A stretch of DNA of 64,000 nucleotides from Rhizobium sp. SSA_523 (GCF_030435705.1 NZ_CP129381.1:1240001-1304000), one strand, 5' to 3'. Shown: positions 27,915 to 36,829, numbered from the stretch's first letter. The notes: generated by a model from the letters alone, not told the origin. Numbers and translations: made by a program.

Positions 27915-28349
27915 AGCCAATGCCAGGTTTGTTTCGTGCGGCCGAGATCCACAGGGCGATTGTTGACGATCGCCTCATGGCATTGCCGGATGACACAAGG
28001 CTGTTCACCAACCAGCACTACCGCAGGGGCGGTTGCCACGTACAACGGAAATCCACCGTCGCTCACCCGCCTGCCAGCACATTGCGATCCCCAATCCTCG
28101 TTATCATAAAGCGGCTTTGCTCGCCCGCCGCGATCCATGTCTGCATCTCGAAGGGTAGAAGCTGCGCAAGATCGAACAAGATGCTCAGCCCGGATACTCA
28201 GAATATGGTGCGTCTGGCCCGAGTGTCCTTGCCTCCGCCTTGAAAGGAGACCGACCATTGGTCGTAGTTCGAACGCCGTGAGGGCCATGGTTTGGGGCAA
28301 TTGACCACCATCCCACGAGCAGTCCCCGTCAGCGCTGACGACGGTCAGC
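27915..28349. other. Intergenic stretch without a recognised gene
   Basis: This 435-bp gap lies between the LacI gene and the end of the MFS gene. A minus-strand open frame spans it and runs into the LacI gene, but its translation is not recognised and has no clear ribosome site. I could not identify a terminator or RNA gene here. Confidence 0.5.
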
Positions 28350-29582
28350 CTACGCCCTGCGCCTGTCGGGCCCCCAAACCGACAAGGCAAAGGCAGCCAC
28401 GGCCCCCGCACCGGCAGTGAGGAAGGTCAGCCGCATCCCCGATGCTATCGCCGACGCCGAAGCCTGCGTCACATCCGTGGTGCCGACGCCAAGGGCAAAG
28501 ACGAGGCCCATGGCCGAAGCGCCGGCGATCAGTCCGATATTGCGCGACAGGCCCAAGAGCCCCGAAACCGTGCCACGCCGGTCCTTGCCCACATCCGAAA
28601 GCGCTAACGTGTTGTTGGCCGCCTGGAACAGCTGATAGCCCGGTGTAAGGACGAGAATCGACAGCACATAGCCAGCGACCCCGATCACGCCCGGCACGAT
28701 AGCCAGCATCAGCGCTCCGACGCTCAGCAAGGCCAGACCGATCACCAGCATGCGGGGGCTGCCCCATGCCTCCACGAGCCGACCGGATGGCACGCCGCTG
28801 ACGATCGAAATCACCGGGCCGATTGCCATCACCGCGCCGACCTCCGGCACCGTCAATCCCAGCCCGAGGCCGAGATAGAAGGGGCCCACCACCAGCGTCG
28901 TCATCATGATGCCGGCAACCAGCACATTCACAAGGAGACTGCCGGCGAGGCTGCGATTCATCACCGACCACAGGCTCGGCACCTTGGTATCGGCGCTGTA
29001 CGCGTCACGTGGCAGATACGAAACTGCCAGAACGAGCGCCAGAGCTGCTATCGGCAGTTGCACCCAGAATATCGCCCGCCAGCCCGACAGGGGGATCAGC
29101 AGCCCGCCGAGCGACGGGCCTAGGGCAGTGCCGATGGCCGAGACCGTACCGAGCAGGCCCATGGCCCGCCCGATCTGTCCCTCGCCCGCAGTCTGGCGCA
29201 TCAGCGCCATGGCCAGCGTGATAAGAATTGCCGCGCCGGCACCCTGAAACGTTCTTGCAGCGATCAGTACCGACAAGGTCGGCGCGGCGGCGCACAGCCC
29301 GGTGGCCAAAGCAAACAGCACCAGACCCAGCACGAGCATGGCCTTGGCACCGAAGCGATCCGCGAGGCGGCCGGCGGCAAGGACGCAGACCGTCAGGCTG
29401 GCGAGATAGGCCACCGTGACGGCCTGCACCTGCGGAAGCGGTGCGGCAAAGGCCCTGGCGAGATCCGGCAGGGCGATGTTGGCAATGCTGGTGCCGAGCG
29501 AGGCCAGGCCGGTGGCTAGCGACAGGGCGATCGTGATGCCGGCTCGAACTGTCAGCAATCGGGGTGAATTGATGGTGTCCAA
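28350..29582 (-). CDS. MFS transporter, drug:H+ antiporter type
   Basis: The product is about 410 residues with 12 predicted membrane helices. The loop 2-3 motif GRLADRFGAKAMLVLG near residue 65 is the MFS signature, and helix 5 has GTVSAIGTALGPSLGGLL, the motif C of drug exporters of the DHA family. The start is taken as the TTG at 29582, because AGAGGAAA precedes it by 8 bp and no suitable ATG lies nearby. It is divergent from a MerR regulator and has a MerR-type operator within its promoter region. Confidence 0.85.
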   Translation of the reverse strand: MDTINSPRLLTVRAGITIALSLATGLASLGTSIANIALPDLARAFAAPLPQVQAVTVAYLASLTVCVLAAGRLADRFGAKAMLVLGLVLFALATGLCAAAPTLSVLIAARTFQGAGAAILITLAMALMRQTAGEGQIGRAMGLLGTVSAIGTALGPSLGGLLIPLSGWRAIFWVQLPIAALALVLAVSYLPRDAYSADTKVPSLWSVMNRSLAGSLLVNVLVAGIMMTTLVVGPFYLGLGLGLTVPEVGAVMAIGPVISIVSGVPSGRLVEAWGSPRMLVIGLALLSVGALMLAIVPGVIGVAGYVLSILVLTPGYQLFQAANNTLALSDVGKDRRGTVSGLLGLSRNIGLIAGASAMGLVFALGVGTTDVTQASASAIASGMRLTFLTAGAGAVAAFALSVWGPDRRRA

Positions 29583-29627
29583 TGTCGTTTCCTCTTGTCG
29601 AATGATCAACTGAAGAGCATGCTGACA

Positions 29628-29645
29628 CTTCAAGCCAACTTGAGG
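29628..29645. promoter_or_regulatory. MerR/SoxR-type operator in the MFS promoter
   Basis: CTTCAAGCCAACTTGAGG is an 18-bp near-palindrome matching 15 of 18 positions of the SoxR box. On the minus strand TTGACC lies directly before it and a weak CAGCAT follows at 19-bp spacing; an operator inside an overlong spacer is the hallmark of MerR-activated promoters. Confidence 0.65.
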
Positions 29646-29651
29646 TCAACC

Positions 29652-30095
29652 ATGAAATTCCTGGATATTGGGGAGGTCGCCGCGCGCACAGGGATCAAGC
29701 CGTCGGCGCTCCGCTATTACGAGGAGGCGGGGCTCATCGCCTCGGTATCGCGTCACGGCCTGCGCCGGCAGTTTCCGCCCGAGGTGCTGCTGCAACTCAA
29801 GTTGATCGCCATGGGGAAATCGGCGGGTTTCTCGCTGGACGAGATCGCCGGCATGTTCGGCAGCAATGGCTTGCCGGATCTGCCCCGCGACCTGCTGCGT
29901 CGAAAAGGGGAGCACATCGATCGACAGATCGCGGAGCTGACGGCGCTGCGCGAGACATTGCGGCATATCGCCGATTGCCCGGCGCCATCGCATATGGAAT
30001 GCCCCACGTTCCGAAGGCTGATCCATGGGGCCATCAAACGCGAAGGCCAGACGAGCGGTTGGTCAAAGCGGTCATTGAAAGCAGAGGAAGTTTAA
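29652..30095 (+). CDS. MerR family regulator
   Basis: The 147-residue protein starts MKFLDIGEVAARTGIKPSALRYYEEAGLIASVSRHGLRRQF, the winged helix-turn-helix of MerR proteins, with a coiled-coil dimer helix at about residues 78-110. Two cysteines near the end (ADCPAPSHMECPTF) do not match the four-cysteine cluster of SoxR, so it is not an Fe-S sensor although its operator resembles a SoxR box. The ATG at 29652 lies only 6 bp after the operator. It probably activates the MFS gene and limits its own expression. Confidence 0.88.
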   Translation: MKFLDIGEVAARTGIKPSALRYYEEAGLIASVSRHGLRRQFPPEVLLQLKLIAMGKSAGFSLDEIAGMFGSNGLPDLPRDLLRRKGEHIDRQIAELTALRETLRHIADCPAPSHMECPTFRRLIHGAIKREGQTSGWSKRSLKAEEV

Positions 30096-30504
30096 CCACG
30101 ACAGCCCGCCTGTCTGCGCTCTGAGCGTGGCAATCTGCGCCGACGAGGTGGTTCGTCAGGTTGTATAAAGGAGGTGAAGGTGTGGCTCTTGATAGGATGG
30201 GAACTTAAAGCCCGTTGAACCGGCCCCTAAACCTTTGGCTCATAAAGAATCCGCGGCGGGCGGGTCCGATGGCGAAAGTGCCCCGCACTGCCGTCACTGA
30301 AATTATCGGCCCGTGCGCAAATTCTTAAGAAGGCGGACTCTCGGCTGCGTCCAAGGAAGCAGAGTAGGCTATTCACGAAGCTGCGCTGCAGACCCAGTGC
30401 CCATCGGCGGCTACAACGATGAGTGGAACCTGCTCCTTCGCGCGGCGCACTAGGAACTAATTCGCAGCTGCGGATGTTCCACCTCCTGCTTTCGGAACGA
30501 TATC
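30096..30504. other. Intergenic stretch before the antiporter gene
   Basis: I see no gene of recognisable family in these 409 bp. A consensus AAAGGAGG is followed by an open frame of only 8 codons (GTG at about 30180), which I do not call. The right end holds an ECF-like promoter candidate. Confidence 0.5.
30453..30478 (+). promoter_or_regulatory. EcfG-like promoter candidate for the Na+/H+ antiporter
   Basis: GGAAC (30453-30457), a 17-bp spacer and TGTT (30475-30478) resemble the alphaproteobacterial general-stress sigma (EcfG) pattern GGAAC-N16/17-cGTT. It lies 26 bp before the antiporter start. The same bases also form a GGAAC/GTTCC inverted repeat, so the match could be accidental. Confidence 0.35.
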
Positions 30505-31752
30505 ATGCTCACTCCACTCGAACTCCTCTCCGTCCTTCTTCTACTGACCGCCGTCTTTAGCTGGTTAAACGAGCGATATGTCGGCCTGCCGGAAACGGTA
30601 GGTGTGCTGATCATGGGACTCGTTTCCTCTATCCTGCTTCTCCTGGCCGAAATCGCGTTCCAAAACGTCTCCCTCTATGAAGAAGTCACGGGCATCGTAC
30701 GACAGATCGATTTCCAACATTCGGTGCTCGACGGGATGTTGGCTTTCCTGCTGTTTGCAGGCGCTCTTCACGTCGATTTCAGCGCTCTGCGTAGACGGGC
30801 TGTCGTGGTCGCTGCTATGGCAACTGTTGGCGTGGCGATTTCCACACTCGTAATTGCTATCTCCTTTTGGTATCTCGGCGGCCTCCTCGGCACACCGGTT
30901 TCGTTCGTTTGGGCACTGGTTTTCGGGGCACTGATCAGCCCCACCGATCCTGTCGCGGTGCTGGCAACGCTGAAGTCCGTTCAAGTTCCGATTTCGCTCG
31001 AGGCTGACATGAGCGGCGAGTCGCTCTTCAACGACGGTGTGGGCGTCGTGCTCTTCACCGTGATGCTGACCCTGGCCGTCGGTGATGGCCACAGTGCCGC
31101 AGGTTTCAGCGGTGCAGCCAACTTGCTGGCGCTGGAAGCACTCGGCGGCGCAGCGCTCGGCCTCGCTGGCGGTTATCTTGCTTATGCGGCAATGCGGCAG
31201 GTTGATAATTATTCGGTCGAGGTGCTGATCTCGATCGCGCTCGTTACAGCGCTTTATGCCTTCGCCACACGGGTCGGCACCAGCGGTCCAATCGCCGTTG
31301 TCGTTGCTGGTCTCTTCGTGGGCAACCGGGGGCCGCACCGAGCCATGAGCGATCTGACGCAGCGCTACCTTTTCGGCTTCTGGACGCTCGTTGACGAAAT
31401 CCTGAACGCCATTCTTTTCCTGCTGATCGGACTCGAAGTCCTTGTGCTGCGGCTCGATCCATCGTTGGGATGGCTGCCGCTCGCAGCCATCCCGATCGTG
31501 CTGCTGGCCCGCTTTGCGGCGGTCGGAGTGCCGTTCCTGGCGCTCTCCCGCTGGACCCCCTTTGTCAAGGGCACCGTGGCAACGTTGACTTGGGGAGGCT
31601 TGCGCGGCGGCATCTCTGTGGCGCTGGCGCTTTCCATTCCTGAGATCGCAGAAAAGTCGCTGATCCTTGCCGCCACCTATGTGGTGGTGATTTTCACCAT
31701 CATCATTCAGGGTCTCACCCTGAAGCGGCTGGTGAAGGCGGTGGTGCAATAA
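30505..31752 (+). CDS. Na+(K+)/H+ antiporter, CPA1 (NhaP) family
   Basis: The 415-residue membrane protein has about 12 hydrophobic helices and the CPA1 core motifs: ALISPTDPVAVLATLKS near residue 147 and GESLFNDGVGVVLFTV near residue 170, where the ND pair binds the cation. It would exchange protons for sodium or potassium across the inner membrane. A GGAAC-N17-TGTT sequence upstream suggests stress control. A long inverted repeat follows the stop. Confidence 0.93.
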   Translation: MLTPLELLSVLLLLTAVFSWLNERYVGLPETVGVLIMGLVSSILLLLAEIAFQNVSLYEEVTGIVRQIDFQHSVLDGMLAFLLFAGALHVDFSALRRRAVVVAAMATVGVAISTLVIAISFWYLGGLLGTPVSFVWALVFGALISPTDPVAVLATLKSVQVPISLEADMSGESLFNDGVGVVLFTVMLTLAVGDGHSAAGFSGAANLLALEALGGAALGLAGGYLAYAAMRQVDNYSVEVLISIALVTALYAFATRVGTSGPIAVVVAGLFVGNRGPHRAMSDLTQRYLFGFWTLVDEILNAILFLLIGLEVLVLRLDPSLGWLPLAAIPIVLLARFAAVGVPFLALSRWTPFVKGTVATLTWGGLRGGISVALALSIPEIAEKSLILAATYVVVIFTIIIQGLTLKRLVKAVVQ

Positions 31753-31780
31753 CGAAACTCAGCCTTCCGCCGCCTGCCTC

Positions 31781-31821
31781 GAACCGGCAAGAAGGTGCGC
31801 GCCACGACCTCTTGCCGGTTC
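31781..31821. terminator. Bidirectional hairpin between convergent genes
   Basis: GAACCGGCAAGA with GGT at 31781-31796 pairs with ACCTCTTGCCGGTTC at 31807-31821 through a stem of about 14 bp with one bulge. It lies after the antiporter stop and before the end of the small convergent gene. There is no long T-run. Confidence 0.6.
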
Positions 31822-31911
31822 CGCCTGCTGGGAGCCAATTTCACTCACCCAGGACGGACATTCGTTACGTTGTGTTCGTCAAGATCAGCACACGGGCCGC
31901 CTGCATTCTGG

Positions 31912-32100
31912 CTATCGTGCGGGGGCCTCGGAAGCCGGCAGCTTCACGTTTACGTCGATATCTCCGCCTGCTCCCAAATTGCCACCAAACAGAATGAATC
32001 CCACGGCAATCACTGCCATAAGGATGACAACAGCAACAGCCCAGCCAGCACTACCGCTACGGCCGTTGTTGTTAATAACGGTGGGCTCACGATCAGACAT
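31912..32100 (-). CDS. Small single-pass membrane protein
   Basis: The 62-residue protein begins MSDREPTVINNNGRSG, has one hydrophobic helix (WAVAVVILMAVIAVGFILFGG, about residues 20-40) and ends in a short acidic and proline-rich tail on the other side. Small proteins of this design are common in rhizobia and have no known function. The frame was accepted because its amino-acid composition is coherent and its ATG at 32100 precedes a clear signal-anchor-like helix; I see no strong ribosome site. Confidence 0.65.
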   Translation of the reverse strand: MSDREPTVINNNGRSGSAGWAVAVVILMAVIAVGFILFGGNLGAGGDIDVNVKLPASEAPAR

Positions 32101-32280
32101 GTTTATTACCTTCGCTACATAAATTCTAAGGTGGACACTGGGAATGACGGGCAGACGATTGCGTTCCTCACTCGGGACTTCAGTCCTAAGACCGGACCTT
32201 CGTCCCGCCTGTGCCATCTCTGTCGACCGGCGTGTGCGTAAGCCTGAGCCGCGGGTCGAGGCTCGAACTTATGATCGCTA

Positions 32281-32305
32281 CGAACTTTTCGGCGCATCAC
32301 GCGTT
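32281..32305 (+). promoter_or_regulatory. EcfG-like promoter candidate for DUF305 gene
   Basis: CGAAC (32281-32285), a 16-bp spacer and CGTT (32302-32305) match the general-stress sigma pattern with one change in the -35 box. The -10 lies 33 bp before the DUF305 start. Confidence 0.45.
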
Positions 32306-32337
32306 TGATTTTTTGCAGCACAGGGAGGGTTTTCAAG

Positions 32338-32856
32338 ATGAGATACACCCGGTATGCGGCGATGGTGGCTGCGTCCAGCGGCACGATGTTGGGCTTGATG
32401 TACCTAAACACGTACTCGTTCCAGCATATCACGTTCACCCAGACCCGTATCTGGATGGCGCTCCTTATGGGGGCCACGATGACCTTTCTCATGCTCATCT
32501 TCATGTGGCACATGTACAAGAGCAAAATCGCGAACTTTGCGATTATTGCGACTGCCCTGATGGCTTATTCCACGTTTTCCTGGCTGGTGCGCAGTCAGGC
32601 GACTGTCTCAGATGCTGATTATATGAAAGCGATGATACCCCACCACTCAATAGCGGTCCTAACCAGCACCGGGGCCGACAGCAAAGACCCGCGCGTAAGA
32701 GACCTCGCCAATCGGATCATTCAGGCTCAAGTGGAAGAATTTGCAGAAACGAAGCGGCTCATCAACAGCCTGGAAGAGAACCCTCCTGCACCAGATGCGG
32801 CGGCTCTTCCACCACTCGACGCCGACAATTCGGCCCCACTTACCGTTGCTGGGTAG
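32338..32856 (+). CDS. DUF305 membrane protein, copy 1
   Basis: The 172-residue protein has three to four hydrophobic segments in residues 8-85, then a soluble DUF305 part with ADYMKAMIPHHSIAVLTS near residue 97, whose paired histidines and methionine suggest metal (possibly copper) binding. GGAGG precedes the ATG at 32338. A close paralogue is encoded at 46824-47336, with runs such as LMYLNTY, TWMALLMG/IWMALLMG and YMKAMIPHHSIA in common. It is followed after 17 bp by the DUF421 gene, so the two form an operon. Confidence 0.88.
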   Translation: MRYTRYAAMVAASSGTMLGLMYLNTYSFQHITFTQTRIWMALLMGATMTFLMLIFMWHMYKSKIANFAIIATALMAYSTFSWLVRSQATVSDADYMKAMIPHHSIAVLTSTGADSKDPRVRDLANRIIQAQVEEFAETKRLINSLEENPPAPDAAALPPLDADNSAPLTVAG

Positions 32857-32873
32857 TGAGTTAGGAGAAGCGA

Positions 32874-33362
32874 ATGGATTGGCAGAGCATGCTCTTCCAG
32901 AACTGGTCCGGGATCATCCGCACCATCCTCGTTGGCTCCATGGCTTACGCAACCCTCGTTATATTCTTGCGCATCTCGGGCAAACGGACGCTGTCGAAGC
33001 TAAACGCCTTTGACCTGGTGGTCACAGTCGCACTTGGCTCAACCCTTTCGGCAATCATCCTTCAGGAGTCGGTGGCACTAGCCGAAGGCGCAACTGCGCT
33101 GGCTTTGCTTATCTCATTGCAGTTCATCGTCACTTTCTGGTCCGTTAGATCACAAAAATTTGCCAAAACTGTACGAGCAGAACCGACGCTTCTAATTCAC
33201 GATGGTGAGTTGTGCATCGAGGCCATGCGGCGGCAGCGTGTTACCGCTGACGAAGCAAGGAGCGCTGTTCGCGCAGCTGGAGGAAATGATCTCGATGGCG
33301 TCAAAGCTCTGATTCTTGAAAGCGACGGCACTTTGAGCGTGATTCTCAACTCGCGCAGCTGA
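32874..33362 (+). CDS. DUF421 (YetF-like) membrane protein
   Basis: The 162-residue protein has two or three N-terminal helices and a cytoplasmic DUF421 domain. IFLRISGKRTLSKLNAFDLVVTVALGSTLSAIIL (residues 30-63) is the family signature, and the C-terminal half holds VTADEARSAVRAAGGNDLDGVKALILESDGTLSVI. GGAG lies about 8 bp before the ATG. Its function is unknown; co-transcription with the DUF305 gene suggests an envelope stress role. Confidence 0.9.
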   Translation: MDWQSMLFQNWSGIIRTILVGSMAYATLVIFLRISGKRTLSKLNAFDLVVTVALGSTLSAIILQESVALAEGATALALLISLQFIVTFWSVRSQKFAKTVRAEPTLLIHDGELCIEAMRRQRVTADEARSAVRAAGGNDLDGVKALILESDGTLSVILNSRS

Positions 33363-33363
33363 A

Positions 33364-33381
33364 GGCGGTCTCCTGACCGTC
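33364..33381 (+). terminator. Hairpin after DUF421 gene
   Basis: GGCGGTC at 33364-33370 pairs with GACCGTC at 33375-33381 (one wobble pair) around a TCCT loop, followed by a pyrimidine-rich CTCCTTATT. It begins right after the DUF421 stop and is a plausible intrinsic terminator. Confidence 0.5.
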
Positions 33382-33531
33382 CTCCTTATTCCACTCTTGG
33401 ATCGATCTGCATCAAGTGTCTAATACGAGCACAAGCTCATTTCGAGAAAAGGACCCTTTCGTCCAGACTAGGCGGGGTGAACCAGCATATGCACTCCGAA
33501 TTTCCGTGGGTATTTGGTTGCCGGTTTGCCC

Positions 33532-33744
33532 TCATCGTGGGCGACCATCCTTATCTCTGCCGAAATCGCCTTCGGTGCCGAATGCTTGAGCCGGGGATGA
33601 AGGCGCAGGTTTGCCGCCCTGTATAGCCAATGCGGCGAGATAGCCTGCCTCGAAGGCCTCGCGGGTTCGCGCAGGGTCCCGATTGCAGCGACTGACATGC
33701 CCTAAATGCTCCCACCATTCGTTCCAAGCTTCATTCAACGACAT
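33532..33744 (-). CDS. Small hypothetical protein
   Basis: The 70-residue product MSLNEAWNEWWEHLG... has a tryptophan-rich helix, then REAFEAGYLAALA, and a charged tail. I do not recognise a family, though the FEAGYLAAL helix resembles short rhizobial hypothetical proteins. The ATG at 33744 is preceded by a consensus GGAGG with 4-bp spacing, which supports it as real. It stands alone between the DUF421 gene and a cytochrome c remnant. Confidence 0.6.
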   Translation of the reverse strand: MSLNEAWNEWWEHLGHVSRCNRDPARTREAFEAGYLAALAIQGGKPAPSSPAQAFGTEGDFGRDKDGRPR

Positions 33745-33884
33745 AGGCGCCTCCCTGCATTCTCGTCGTTTGCTTAAGGCCACGGTTTGCCATCACGCAC
33801 AGACCGCCTCCTCATCGAAACGTCCGTGAACCCCGGCATCATCCGCGCACATCTTGCATCAACCTTGATACAGGCTTCTGCCGG

Positions 33885-34075
33885 TCACTTCTCAGTCTGC
33901 GAGCGACGAACTTTCCGCACATCGGCGGCTGAAACCACGCCCGCATCGTTCGACCAGGCTTGCCATACAAAGATCGCCAATTCTGCGACTTCCTAATCTG
34001 ACAGTCTCTCGCCAAAGTCCGGTATTCGCAAGCTGTAAAGCCGTTGAAGGCGGTGGCGGTTCTCCTGCGGCATGC
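33885..34075 (-). pseudogene. C-type cytochrome C-terminal fragment with in-frame stop
   Basis: Read on the minus strand, IPDFGERLSD-stop-EVAELAIFVWQAWSNDAG then VVSAADVRKVR follows the C-terminal pattern of class I cytochromes c of the alcohol-dehydrogenase/oxidase type, where (M)xxFGxxLSDxEIAxLxxYVRxSW is usual. A TAG at 33993-33995 interrupts the frame directly after LSD, and the haem-binding CxxCH part is missing. It is a remnant, too short for function. Confidence 0.65.
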
Positions 34076-34204
34076 GAGAAGTCTTTGAACTCAAGGCACG
34101 TCTTCTGGATCATCTTCCGCGACCGACGGTACCGGCCGCGTCAAGAGCCACATTGGCGGAAGCAAGCTGCGCCTCAGCTGAAGCTCGGCGTCGCAGTACC
34201 ACCG

Positions 34205-36439
34205 TCAGAACTCTTCCCAAGTTTCGGACGTCGCGACAGCCGATGAGCCGCGCGTCTGGAAAGCCTTGGAGATTTTGCCGAGCATGCCCCTGGCGGGCGA
34301 TTGCGCCTGCCCGAAGCTGCTGCTTGCAGCCGTAACCAACCGTGGTGCAGCGTGCCCTGTCGATCCCCGACCTAGGTCGAACTGGCTGATGAGTTCTCGC
34401 AGGCGGCCGGCTTCCTGAGCAAGCGTGGCGCCGGCCGCATTGGCTTCCTCGACCATGGCCGCGTTCTGCTGGGTTACCTGGTCCATCTGATTAACGGCGG
34501 TATTGACCTCGGACAGGCCGACTGATTGCTCGCGCGCGGAGGTGGCAATTGCATCCATGTGCTGGTTGATCGTGACGATATAGGCCTCGATCGTTTTCAA
34601 TGCCTCGCCGGTATCGCTGACCAGCTTCACGCCGCTGGCAACCTCTCCAGAAGAGTTCTTGATCAACCCCTTGATTTCCTTGGCAGCCGTCGCGGAGCGC
34701 TGGGCAAGCTCACGGACTTCTTGCGCGACGACAGCAAAGCCTTTGCCCGCTTCGCCGGCCCGTGCCGCCTCGACGCCAGCATTCAATGCCAGCAGGTTCG
34801 TCTGGAAGGCAATCTCGTCGATGACGCCAATGATGCTGGAGATCTGGTTGGAAGACTGCTCAATCTTGCCCATGGCGCTGACCGCATTTGCGACGACGTC
34901 GCCGGAGTGGCGGGCGCTCTCATTGGCCTGGATCGCAACCGAGCGTGCTTCCTCGGCCCGCTTAGTGGAATTGGAGACATTGGTGGTGATCTGGTCAAGG
35001 GCTGCAGCCGTCTCTTCCAACGACGCCGCCTGCTGTTCCGTGCGCTTCGAGAGATCGTCAGCGCTATTGCTGATCTCACGCGAACCGCTGTCGATCGAGC
35101 CGGTGGCATCCGATACCGCGGCCATGGTTTCCCGAAGCTGCGTGACAGCTTGGTTGAAGTCGGTGCGAAGGCTTTCAAATTCCGGCGAAAAGGCCTGCTG
35201 CAACTGGAAGGAAAGATTGCCGCCCGCAAGTTGTTTCAAACCGCCTGCCAGGCCATCAGTCGCCTCAGCCATCGCCTGAGCCCGCTCCCGCTCCTGCTCT
35301 GCGCTGCGGCGTCGCTGCTCCTCAGCTTCGGTCCGCTGCTGGGCGCTCTCTTGCTCGAGCGCGCGGGTCTTCAGGCCGTTTTCTTTGAAAACCGCCACGG
35401 CGCGCGCCATGGCGCCGACCTCATCCGGGCGCGATCCGCCTTCAACGTCGGCTGACAGGTCTCCGGACGCGAGACGCGACATGGTACTGGTCAGACGTCC
35501 AAGAACACCTGCGAGCGATCTTGCGAAGAGATAGAAGCCGAGCAGAGACAACAGCGCGATGGTGATCGAACCAACGACTATCAGCATCATCGCATAGCGG
35601 CTGTCGTCAACGATCGTGGTTACGTCCGAGGCAATTTCCAGGATACCAATGCGGCTACCTGAGAAGTTGTTGAACGGGACCGCCTTCACGACAAGATGTC
35701 GATCACCGACCGACATCTCAACCTGCACGGGATTTCCGTCGTAAGCGGCCTTAAGATCATCTGCGGAAAGATAGCTTTCTGCCGAAGTCGATGCCTGTTT
35801 CTCGAATTTTCCGTCGATCAGGATGTGGACGGCAACGTTGCCGCCGATCCGCGCTGCAAGCGGCTTGAAATAATCATTCGTGAGACTGGTCCCGACGTCA
35901 ACGACACCCACCGGTGTGCCGTCGCGCAGAACCGGTGCACTGGCGAACATGCTGACCGCAGTGCGTCCCGGCTCGACGCCGCTGACAAGCTTGCCCGTCG
36001 CAAGTGCTTGCACGACAGTCTTGCGTCGGCCTTTCATATCGTCGTCGAACTTGTCGGGCGTGTGGATACGGCCGACGGCCATGCCCTTGGCATCAACAAA
36101 GGTGATGAGCTGGAGCCCGCCATCCGAGACGATCGACGGCATTGCCGATTCATAGCGGGCGATGATCGCGTCGCGCGACCTGCTTTCGATCAGACCGGCT
36201 ATGTCGGGTTCGCCGGCGAGCGCCAGAGCGACAGCCGAGGCTGTCTTCTTCTGGGCGGCCATGTCGGTCTCAATCAGCGACAGGTCGGCAGCGACCTCGC
36301 GCTGCAGCGCATCGCTGCTTGCGCTCGACTGGCTGTACCAGGCGCTCCCGCCGATTGCGATGCTAGAGAAGAGGACGGCTGCAAAACCACTAGCGGTGAT
36401 TGTCATCCAAAGAGGACGCTTTACGGCAACATGAGACAT
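34205..36439 (-). CDS. Methyl-accepting chemotaxis protein
   Basis: The 744-residue chemoreceptor has a first membrane helix at about residues 12-33, a periplasmic double-Cache-like sensor (about 35-285, with VGVVDVGTSL), a second helix near 290-312, HAMP segments, a coiled coil rich in EEQRRRSAEQERER, and the signalling tip ISSIIGVIDEIAFQTNLLALNAGVEAARAGEAGKGFAVVAQEVR near residue 560. The protein ends TWEEF, similar to the C-terminal pentapeptide that tethers CheR in other receptors. No other chemotaxis gene lies near it, so it would work with a core cluster elsewhere. Confidence 0.95.
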   Translation of the reverse strand: MSHVAVKRPLWMTITASGFAAVLFSSIAIGGSAWYSQSSASSDALQREVAADLSLIETDMAAQKKTASAVALALAGEPDIAGLIESRSRDAIIARYESAMPSIVSDGGLQLITFVDAKGMAVGRIHTPDKFDDDMKGRRKTVVQALATGKLVSGVEPGRTAVSMFASAPVLRDGTPVGVVDVGTSLTNDYFKPLAARIGGNVAVHILIDGKFEKQASTSAESYLSADDLKAAYDGNPVQVEMSVGDRHLVVKAVPFNNFSGSRIGILEIASDVTTIVDDSRYAMMLIVVGSITIALLSLLGFYLFARSLAGVLGRLTSTMSRLASGDLSADVEGGSRPDEVGAMARAVAVFKENGLKTRALEQESAQQRTEAEEQRRRSAEQERERAQAMAEATDGLAGGLKQLAGGNLSFQLQQAFSPEFESLRTDFNQAVTQLRETMAAVSDATGSIDSGSREISNSADDLSKRTEQQAASLEETAAALDQITTNVSNSTKRAEEARSVAIQANESARHSGDVVANAVSAMGKIEQSSNQISSIIGVIDEIAFQTNLLALNAGVEAARAGEAGKGFAVVAQEVRELAQRSATAAKEIKGLIKNSSGEVASGVKLVSDTGEALKTIEAYIVTINQHMDAIATSAREQSVGLSEVNTAVNQMDQVTQQNAAMVEEANAAGATLAQEAGRLRELISQFDLGRGSTGHAAPRLVTAASSSFGQAQSPARGMLGKISKAFQTRGSSAVATSETWEEF

Positions 36440-36829
36440 GAAATTGAAGGGCCCCTAAATTAGCTCAGATCAGCATCATTGAAATCCGTCAATTTTTGTT
36501 AAATGCTTTCCAAATCTTCTGGGTGCTGGTCACACAGCGCCATCACGATTCAGTCTGGTCTGATCAAAAGCTGCTTTTCAGGAGGCAGCGATCACACTAG
36601 CGATCTAGGTGACTTGGAATGACGGATCGTGGAGCTTGTTTTAGCTTGGCCGGAATTAAGCCAACCGCGCCTGGTATCAAAGGGGATTTCTGTCGGAAGA
36701 CCCGGGCGCAGAAATCAGGGTGTCGGGGCCGATTTATGCGACGGTCAATGACCTCTTCGGACAGACTGCGGACGATCGCTTGCCTCCTCAACCAGCAGAT
36801 ATACGGAAAGAGAGCTTGATCTCAGCCCA
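36440..36829. other. Intergenic stretch without a recognised gene
   Basis: This 390-bp region upstream of the chemoreceptor gene must carry its promoter on the minus strand, but I could not single out one. The short plus-strand open frame at 36619-36819 has no family resemblance and is not called. Confidence 0.45.

Noticed and set aside
27800..28411. Minus-strand open frame of 203 codons after the LacI gene
   Set aside because: No recognisable family, no ribosome site, and about half of it overlaps the LacI gene or the MFS end.
29628..30095. True SoxR sensor
   Set aside because: The operator resembles a SoxR box, but the protein lacks the four-cysteine cluster motif.
30180..30206. Eight-codon frame (MALDRMGT) after a consensus AAAGGAGG
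   Set aside because: Too short to support as a gene or leader peptide; no attenuator or codon run is apparent.
36619..36819. Plus-strand open frame of 66 codons
   Set aside because: No family resemblance and no ribosome site; composition resembles random coding of GC-rich DNA.
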